Under the pieces are notes generated by a model that had not been told where the DNA came from, ran no database searches, and saw only the letters and a list, made by a program, of their open reading frames with translations. This document shows, piece by piece, positions 58,284 through 64,000 of a stretch of DNA of 64,000 nt. The stretch comes from CAWAMR01 sp963783095. GTDB lineage: Bacteria > Planctomycetota > Planctomycetia > Gemmatales > Gemmataceae. The translations under genes and the position numbers were made by a program. The stretch is taken from assembly GCA_963783095.1 (NCBI GenBank), contig CAWAMR010000001.1, forward strand, positions 620,001 through 684,000, given 5' to 3'. Each line of letters starts with the position of its first letter. Position 1 is the first letter of the stretch.

Positions 58284-61238
58284 ATGCTCTTCCCCACAAC
58301 TCTATTCAGTTACAGAAGAACCCTGGCCGTCATGGTCTGCGTGCTTGGTGTCAGTTCCTGTTTTCTTGTGTGGGGCGAAGAATCGGTCAAACCGAAGAAC
58401 TCCACCGCTGCCAAACCGATCCGACAAACCTGGACAACCTCCAAAGTGACCGGCTCACCGGAGCCGCCGGCACCCTTCAAGGTCGTGCAAGCGTTTCCGA
58501 AACTGAAGTTCGATCACCCTCTGCTCATGGCTCACAGCTCCGAACTAAAACGAATGTTTGTCGGCGAGCAAAATGGTGTGCTCTACTCGTTTCCCGATAA
58601 GCCGGATGCCAAGGCCGATGTCTTTATCGACCTGCGCAAAGATCTCAAGACGATGCACCTTCTTCCGAAAGCCAAGGAGATCGAACTCCTGTACGGGCTG
58701 GCGTTTCATCCGCAGTTCGAGCAGAACCGCCAGTGCTTCATCGCCTATACGTTGAAAGCGAAGGAACGCGGACAGCAGCTCGAAAACGGCACACGCATTT
58801 CCCGGTTTACGGTGACAAAAACCGATCCGCCCCGTGCCGACCCCGCAAGCGAAGAGATCGTGTTTACCTTCCTGCAGGGCGGACATAACGGCTGCGATAT
58901 ACACTTCGGTCCCGACGGCATGCTCTATATCTCGACCGGCGACGGCAGCGGTCCCAACCCGCCCGACCCGCGCAATACCGGACAGGACATCACCGACTTG
59001 CTTTCCTCCATCTTGCGCATCGACGTTGACCACAAAGATGAAGGAAAAACTTATGGGGTTCCCAAAGATAACCCCTTTATCAAAATGAAGGATGCCAGGC
59101 CGGAAATCTGGGCCTATGGCTTTCGCAACCCCTACCGGATGAGCTTCGATCGCAAGACCGGTTCTCTCTACGTGGGCGATGTCGGCTGGGATCTCTGGGA
59201 AATGGTGCATCGCATCGAAAAGGGCGGGAACTATGGCTGGTCCGCGATGGAAGGCCCGCAACCCATCAAGGAGAAACTGGGCCCAACTCCCATTATCCCG
59301 CCCCTAATTGCCTTGCCGCATACCCTGGCTTGCAGCATCACTGGTGGACGGGTTTACCACGGCAAGAAGTTTCCCGAACTGGAGGGAACCTACATTTTCG
59401 GCGATTGGGAAACTCGGCGGATGTGGGCTGCCCGATTCGAAGGCGATCGCGTCAAGGAGATGCCGGAGATCACCCGCCCCGTTGTTCGGGTGGTGGCGTT
59501 TGGCGAAAATCAGGATGGGGAAATCTTTTTCCTGGATTACGATCGCGGCACCATCCACACGCTGGAACGCAATGACCAGGGCAGTCAGAACCTGAAGTTT
59601 CCTGCCAAAGTCTCGGAAACTGGTCTTTTCAGTTCGGTCAAAGATCATTCGCCGGCGGCCGGAGTGGTTCCGTTTGTCATCAATGCCCGGCAATGGCAGG
59701 ACGGGGCTACAGCGGTCCACTGGGCGGCCTTCCCCGGTACATCGGGGGCAACCCTTTACCAGAATGGCAAGCCGATCCCCGGTTTTGTCGACTGGCATAA
59801 CTTCCGCATGCATTTCCCCAAGGATGCAGTCTTGTTGCGCACCTTGTCGCTGGATGATCGCCGGATCGAGACGCAGATCATGCACTACGACGGCCTGGAC
59901 TGGCATGGCTACTCCTTCGCCTGGCGCGACGATCAGAGCGACGCCGATCTTGTGCCCCCGGACGGTGCGGAAAAAGTGCTGTCCGGAAGAAAAGATGAAC
60001 GAGTCTGGCAATTTCATAGTCGAAGCCAGTGCATGTCGTGCCACAACAACCAAACGGAGTATGCCCATGCCTTTCTGCCCGCGCAGTTGAACCGCAACGG
60101 TCCGGATGGTCGGAACCAACTGGTGGCGCTGGGCGAATTGGGACTGCTGCGCCGGGCGGACGACGACGGCAAGATATTGCCGGCGTTCGATGCCAAGACC
60201 GCTGCCGGCGAGCGAAAACTGGTCGATCCTCACGATGTTAGACAACCTCTCCAGGCACGTGCGCGTTCCTATCTCCATGCGAATTGCGGTCATTGCCACA
60301 TGGAACACGGAGGGGGCACGGTAAGCCTTCGACTCAACGAAAACGCAGCGCTCAATGACATGAAAGCGCTCGGCGTTCGACCCGTTCGCGGCTATTTTGG
60401 CCTGCCCGATGCACGCATCATTCAGGCCGGTGATCCCACGAAGAGCACGCTTTATTTCCGAATGGCCAAGTTCGGCAGAGACCGAATGCCGCACATCGGC
60501 TCCGATTTACCGGATGAAGCCGGGCTGAAACTGGTCGCCGATTGGATCACTGGCTTGGGGAAAAATCCGCACAAACCTGAGATGAAAGAGGCCGAAAACG
60601 TGGACCAGTTGCTGGCAAAGCCGGCTTCTGCACTTTTGATTGCCCGAAAAATCGGCCAGGGTGAATACAGCACTGCCGAGCGAGAGCGCATCCTGGCCGC
60701 TGCATCGAAACTGCCGCCCGGGCCGGTGCGCGAACTTTTTGAGGGCTTTTTCCCGCAGCCTGACCGAGCCTTGCGAATGCTGGGCAACAGCCCGCGACCT
60801 TCTACGATTCTGGCACAAAAAGGCGACAGCGCGCGGGGCGAAAAGCTCTTTTGGTCCCAGACGATCAATTGCGCCAAATGCCACAAGGTCGGCGACAAAG
60901 GGACACCGGCCGGTCCCGATCTTACGACGATCGGCAAGTCGAGATCGAGACCGGAGCTTCTCGAAAGTATGCTGGAACCATCGCGGCGAATTGAACCGAA
61001 GTTTGCCGCCTACATCATACGGACGCAGGATGGTCGATCCATCACAGGTATTGTGACCCGGCGCGACGAGAAAACGATTACGCTGCGCGATGGCGAGGGG
61101 AAGGAAATGATTCTCGCCGGTAATGAGGTTGAGGAAATGAAACCATCGAGAATCTCGCTCATGCCGGCCGGTCAATTGGCGAGCCTCACTGCGCAAGAGG
61201 CTGCGGATTTGCTGGAGTACCTGGCCAATAGAAAATGA
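58284..61238 (+). CDS. Sorbosone/glucose dehydrogenase-like protein with three c-haem motifs
   Basis: 984 aa, intact. The start is ATG 58284, opening an export signal (RTLAVMVCVLGVSSCFLVWG). Residues about 60-430 form a GSDH-type PQQ propeller: KLKFDHPLLMAHSSELKRMF, LLYGLAFHPQFEQNRQCFIA, GGHNGCDIHFGPDGMLYIST GDGSG, EIWAYGFRNPYRMSFDRKTG. The middle part has two haem motifs, CMSCHNNQTEYAHAF and CGHCHMEHGG, and the C-terminal PVC haem domain has CAKCHKVGDKGTPAGPDL and LLESMLEPSRRIEPKFAAYI. This is a periplasmic quinoprotein with its own electron-transfer chain. The frame is open upstream of 58284 but non-coding in character. Confidence 0.9.
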   Translation: MLFPTTLFSYRRTLAVMVCVLGVSSCFLVWGEESVKPKNSTAAKPIRQTWTTSKVTGSPEPPAPFKVVQAFPKLKFDHPLLMAHSSELKRMFVGEQNGVLYSFPDKPDAKADVFIDLRKDLKTMHLLPKAKEIELLYGLAFHPQFEQNRQCFIAYTLKAKERGQQLENGTRISRFTVTKTDPPRADPASEEIVFTFLQGGHNGCDIHFGPDGMLYISTGDGSGPNPPDPRNTGQDITDLLSSILRIDVDHKDEGKTYGVPKDNPFIKMKDARPEIWAYGFRNPYRMSFDRKTGSLYVGDVGWDLWEMVHRIEKGGNYGWSAMEGPQPIKEKLGPTPIIPPLIALPHTLACSITGGRVYHGKKFPELEGTYIFGDWETRRMWAARFEGDRVKEMPEITRPVVRVVAFGENQDGEIFFLDYDRGTIHTLERNDQGSQNLKFPAKVSETGLFSSVKDHSPAAGVVPFVINARQWQDGATAVHWAAFPGTSGATLYQNGKPIPGFVDWHNFRMHFPKDAVLLRTLSLDDRRIETQIMHYDGLDWHGYSFAWRDDQSDADLVPPDGAEKVLSGRKDERVWQFHSRSQCMSCHNNQTEYAHAFLPAQLNRNGPDGRNQLVALGELGLLRRADDDGKILPAFDAKTAAGERKLVDPHDVRQPLQARARSYLHANCGHCHMEHGGGTVSLRLNENAALNDMKALGVRPVRGYFGLPDARIIQAGDPTKSTLYFRMAKFGRDRMPHIGSDLPDEAGLKLVADWITGLGKNPHKPEMKEAENVDQLLAKPASALLIARKIGQGEYSTAERERILAAASKLPPGPVRELFEGFFPQPDRALRMLGNSPRPSTILAQKGDSARGEKLFWSQTINCAKCHKVGDKGTPAGPDLTTIGKSRSRPELLESMLEPSRRIEPKFAAYIIRTQDGRSITGIVTRRDEKTITLRDGEGKEMILAGNEVEEMKPSRISLMPAGQLASLTAQEAADLLEYLANRK

Positions 61239-61301
61239 AATCGAAAGGGGGCGGTGACCGACAGCGTTATCACAGCCATTCCGAAGCGAGTAGGAGAATT
61301 G

Positions 61302-62784
61302 ATGCCCATATCGTGGAAGGCACTTACCCCTCTCATCGTCTGGCTGGGACTCGTCCTCTATTCCGTCTTCTTCGGGGTGCCGACGGGTTTGACCGAAAAT
61401 GCCTGGTTCTTCTTCGCACTATTTGCCGCAGTTATCGTTGGACTGATTCTGGAGCCAATTCCTGGCGGCGCGATCGGTATAATTGGGGTCGCTATCGCCG
61501 CTTCGATGCGCTATGTGAGTACCGATCCCACACAATCTCTTAAGTGGGCGTTGAGCGGTTTTTCCGATACCACGGTTTGGCTGACTTTCGGAGCGTTCGT
61601 GTTCTCGATGGGCTACAACCAAACAGGGCTGGGACATCGAATCGCCTTGATTTTGGTTCGTAGGCTTGGGAATCGAACGCTGGGCCTGGGCTATGCCATC
61701 ACATTTGCCGACCTTATCCTGGCACCCGGTACACCGTCGAATACCGCCCGTAGCGGCGGCATCATTTTTCCGGTCATCAGCAACATTCCAGGTTTATACG
61801 GCTCCGCGCCGGACCAACCGCCCGCAAGATCGGCTCGTATGTCATGTGGACCGGTTTCACGGCAATGTGCGTGACCTCTTCGATGTTCATCACGGCACTG
61901 GCCCCGAACGCCGTGGCCCTGTCGATCGTCAAAGGCACTACAGGACTTGAAATTCACTGGTTCCAGTGGTTGGTGGGATTTCTCCCCATTGGTCTGGTGC
62001 TGCTGATTTTGACACCGCTGCTCGTCTATCTCATTTATCCTCCCGAAATCAAAACCAGCAAGGAAGTGACGGTCTGGGCTGCGGATGAGTTGAAAAAGAT
62101 GGGCAAAGTTACTCGACGCGAATGGACGATGGTCGGCCTGGTGATCCTGGCCATTGTACTATGGATCACGGGCTACAATCCATCCATCAGAGTGCCGTAC
62201 CTGGGGAGCCGATTCATCCATCCGACCACGGTCGTGCTTTTGGGAATCGCCTTGATGCTTCTGACCCGGATCGTCACTTGGGACGACATCATCAGCAACA
62301 GGGGGGCCTGGAATGTCCTGCTCTGGTTTGCGACACTGGTAACGCTGGCCGGCGGCTTGAACGCGGTGGGGTTCATCAAGTGGTTCGGGGAATTGGCGGC
62401 AGTGCCTTTGAAGGGACTGGATCCAATACTGGCGCTGGCATTACTGGTCGTGCTGTTCTTCATGATCCATTACTTCTTCGCTTCATTGAGCCACATACAG
62501 TGGCTGTCCTTCCTGTCATCCTCGCCGTGGGAGTCAAAATCCCCGATATGCCTGTGGGGGCGATGGCGCTGCTCTTGGTCTATTCGCTGGGATTGATGGA
62601 AGTGATAACTCCCTACGCAACCGGCCCCGCTGCCATTTATTATGGCAGCGGCTATACTTTGCGCGGCGATTTCTGGAGACTGGGACTGATCTTTGGGCTG
62701 ATTTTCTTGACAGCACTGTTGGGTATCGGCATTCCGTATCTGCTATGGTTTCTCAACATCAATCCGCCTGCGGTACTGGGTTGA
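61302..62784 (+). CDS. DASS/SLC13-type anion transporter (two frameshifts)
   Basis: ATG 61302 has AGGAG six bases before it; a GTG at 61254 with GGGGG is an alternative. About 12 membrane spans. The family's two SNT-type motifs are visible: LAPGTPSNTARSGGIIFPVI and MEVITPYATGPAAIYYGSGY; LILEPIPGGAIGIIGVAIAA and ALSGFSDTTVWLTFGAFVFS are typical of the CitT/YbhI branch, which imports or exchanges di- and tricarboxylates. Frame changes near 61820 (before GSYVMWTGFTAM) and 62500 (before VILAVGVKIPDM). Length about 493 aa. The stop overlaps the end of the convergent small gene by 26 bp. Confidence 0.85.
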
Positions 62785-63001
62785 TCGGCTCGATGGCAAC
62801 CATATGGAGCATACTCACAGTCTTCCAGTGATCGTAAACCTGAGCATTCCCCGGCGATGGAACGCCGATAATCGCAGAGCGATGCCCGGTCAACATATCC
62901 TGGGGTTTGGTGACATGAATCGCATCACCGTTTGTCAGTTTCAGTCGGAACGGCTCAAACGGGTTCGCGTTGAGCCAATCCAGCAATTCAAATGAAGTCA
63001 T
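62759..63001 (-). CDS. Small conserved-type protein of unknown function
   Basis: 80 aa, MTSFELLDWLNANPFEPFRL, KLTNGDAIHVTKPQDMLTGH, RSAIIGVPSPGN and HMVAIEPINP. The pattern PF-x-PF-x-(L/I)-x-(L/M)-x-(N/D)G-x-x-(I/Y)-x-(V/I)-x-x-P resembles short planctomycete/cyanobacterial proteins with no known function. AAGGAAA precedes ATG 63001. It is convergent with the transporter gene and overlaps its last 26 bp, so both cannot have separate terminators. Confidence 0.6.
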   Translation of the reverse strand: MTSFELLDWLNANPFEPFRLKLTNGDAIHVTKPQDMLTGHRSAIIGVPSPGNAQVYDHWKTVSMLHMVAIEPINPVPQAD

Positions 63002-63039
63002 ATCCGTTTCCTTTTTTCGGCAGACCTAGGGTGATTGAT

Positions 63040-63089
63040 TTACCCCCACCCGCTTGGGGGTAATAGTATGATACCAATTAAGGTATCAT
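63040..63089. repeat. Two adjacent perfect hairpins
   Basis: TTACCCCC-ACCCGCTT-GGGGGTAA (63040-63063) and ATGATACC-AATTAA-GGTATCAT (63068-63089), each with 8-bp perfect stems, lie upstream of the small minus-strand gene and downstream of the DUF1501 gene. They may be operator or terminator signals. Confidence 0.6.
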
Positions 63090-63138
63090 GCGATCGCTGC
63101 ATACAAGCCCATCGTGCGAAAGAACCAGTGATAAACAA

Positions 63139-63165
63139 TTCGCCTGATGCCCACGAATCAGGCGA
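63139..63165 (-). terminator. Hairpin overlapping the DUF1501 stop codon
   Basis: TCGCCTGAT (63140-63148) pairs with ATCAGGCGA (63157-63165) around an 8-base loop. On the minus strand it includes the stop at 63158-63160 and is followed by ATTGTTTATC. It is a probable weak terminator. Confidence 0.6.
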
Positions 63166-64000
63166 TGATGTCCTTGATTACTTCCCCTTCAACATCCGTG
63201 AGACGGAAGTCTCGGCCACTATAACGATATGTCAGTTTCTCATGATCGATCCCCATGAGGTATAGCATGGTCGCGTGCAAATCGTGAACGTGGACTCTCT
63301 TCTCCACGGCCTGATAGCCAAATTCATCCGTGGCACCGTAGGCCATGCCGCCCTTCACGCCGCCGCCCGCCAGCCAAACGGAAAAGCCCCAGTGGTTATG
63401 ATCGCGCCCTGTCCCCTGCGAAGCCGGTGTTCGCCCGAACTCACCGCCCCAGAGAACCAGCGTGTCTTCGAGCAACCCGCGTTGCTTGAGATCTTTCAGA
63501 AGGGCTGCGATCGGACGATCTACGGTTCCTGCCAGTTGACGATGTTGGCCATCGTTGTTGTCGTGGGTATCCCAGGGTTGGAAATTGCCGGTGTAGATTT
63601 GCACGACACGAACGCCGCGCTCGACCAGCCGGCGGGCCAGCAGGCAGTTTACCGCGAATACCTTGTCGCCCGGTCCTCGACTAATGCCGTACATCTCGCG
63701 GACTTTGTTCGGCTCCTTGCCGATGTCGAAGGCATCCGGTGCGGCGACCTGCATTCGGAATGCCATTTCCAGGGATTCGATCCGGGCGTCGAGTAACGGC
63801 TCATGACCTCGGCGCTCGATCTGAAGGGCATTCATCTTCTGAACGAGATCGAGTTGCCTTCTTTGCGATTCAAGGGACAACTGGCTGTTCGCCAGATGAG
63901 GGATCACATCGCGGGGCTGGAAATTCGTCGGCAAATCGAGATGGGTTCCCTGGTAAATCCCCGGCAAGAACCGATTGCTCCAGTTGGCCGCACCGTTGAC
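63158..64000 (-). CDS. DUF1501 protein, partial (N-terminus outside the window)
   Basis: Open to the window edge at 64000. Typical DUF1501 (sulfatase/alkaline-phosphatase-like) sequence: MNALQIERRGHEPLLDARIE, VFAVNCLLARRLVERGVRVV QIYTG, WDTHDNNDGQHRQLAGTVDR, LEDTLVLWGGEFGRTP, GTGRDHNHWGFSVWLAGGGV, GATDEFGYQAVEKRVHVHDL HATMLYLMGIDHEKLTYRYS. WGGEFGRTP and the DHNH motif are the putative metal-site residues. In planctomycetes these genes follow DUF1549/DUF1553 genes; such a partner would lie outside the window, upstream on the minus strand. The C-terminus is intact. Confidence 0.9.
   Translation of the reverse strand, partial: VNGAANWSNRFLPGIYQGTHLDLPTNFQPRDVIPHLANSQLSLESQRRQLDLVQKMNALQIERRGHEPLLDARIESLEMAFRMQVAAPDAFDIGKEPNKVREMYGISRGPGDKVFAVNCLLARRLVERGVRVVQIYTGNFQPWDTHDNNDGQHRQLAGTVDRPIAALLKDLKQRGLLEDTLVLWGGEFGRTPASQGTGRDHNHWGFSVWLAGGGVKGGMAYGATDEFGYQAVEKRVHVHDLHATMLYLMGIDHEKLTYRYSGRDFRLTDVEGEVIKDIIA

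Overview
The window looks like a chromosomal segment of a Planctomycetota bacterium, most probably a Gemmataceae-like lineage. The evidence is its protein families: DUF1549/DUF1553 and DUF1592/DUF1552 cytochrome-type proteins, a DUF1501 protein, three proteins with the PVC-type haem-binding tail, ASPIC/UnbV FG-GAP proteins, WD40 and HEAT proteins, an HYExAFE-type protein, and two Ser/Thr kinases with kinesin-light-chain TPRs next to an ECF sigma factor. No tRNA, rRNA, transposase, integrase or CRISPR array was recognised.

Layout. 0-4.6 kb: partial secreted protein, PQQ-type beta-propeller protein, then a coupled hsp20-lon pair. 4.6-10.7 kb (minus): sugar isomerase, a palindromic repeat block, HYExAFE protein, GIDE/HEAT membrane protein, WD40 protein. 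10.7-12.1 kb: repeats, a lone acyl carrier protein and a truncated MFS transporter. 12.1-20.1 kb: kinase-TPR gene, ECF sigma factor, second kinase-TPR gene, VapC remnant. 20.2-33.7 kb: squalene-cyclase-like protein with a CxxCH motif, two small Gly/Tyr-rich secreted proteins, pirin, a DUF1549/1553 protein, two membrane proteins resembling GT-C glycosyltransferases, a YceK-like lipoprotein and proteins of unknown role. 34-43.3 kb: a DUF1592/DUF1552 pair and two divergent UnbV proteins. 43.4-49.2 kb: RCK-RyR membrane protein, lone MNT nucleotidyltransferase, REC-GGDEF diguanylate cyclase, sigma-70 factor. 49.2-64 kb: ceramidase-like hydrolase, three large dehydrogenase/haem proteins, SET-domain protein, creatininase-like protein, DASS transporter and a partial DUF1501 protein.

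The biology suggested is that of an environmental heterotroph: periplasmic oxidation of sugars and alcohols by dehydrogenase/c-haem proteins, carboxylate uptake, and regulation by Ser/Thr kinases, ECF sigma factors and cyclic-di-GMP.

Two properties run through the whole window. First, many genes are broken by single-base indels, yet conserved protein sequence continues in the next frame. This points to sequencing or assembly error, or very recent decay, and such genes are annotated here over their full extent. Second, many intergenic gaps carry a palindrome with 8-53 bp arms, mostly of a different sequence each time. One such palindrome cluster ends a transporter gene, and another forms a duplicated 111-bp block with a relative 25 kb away. 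Some act as plausible terminators; others look like non-autonomous mobile repeats. This repeat landscape, a promoter-like motif shared by the two kinase genes and the RCK-RyR protein are the most interesting leads.
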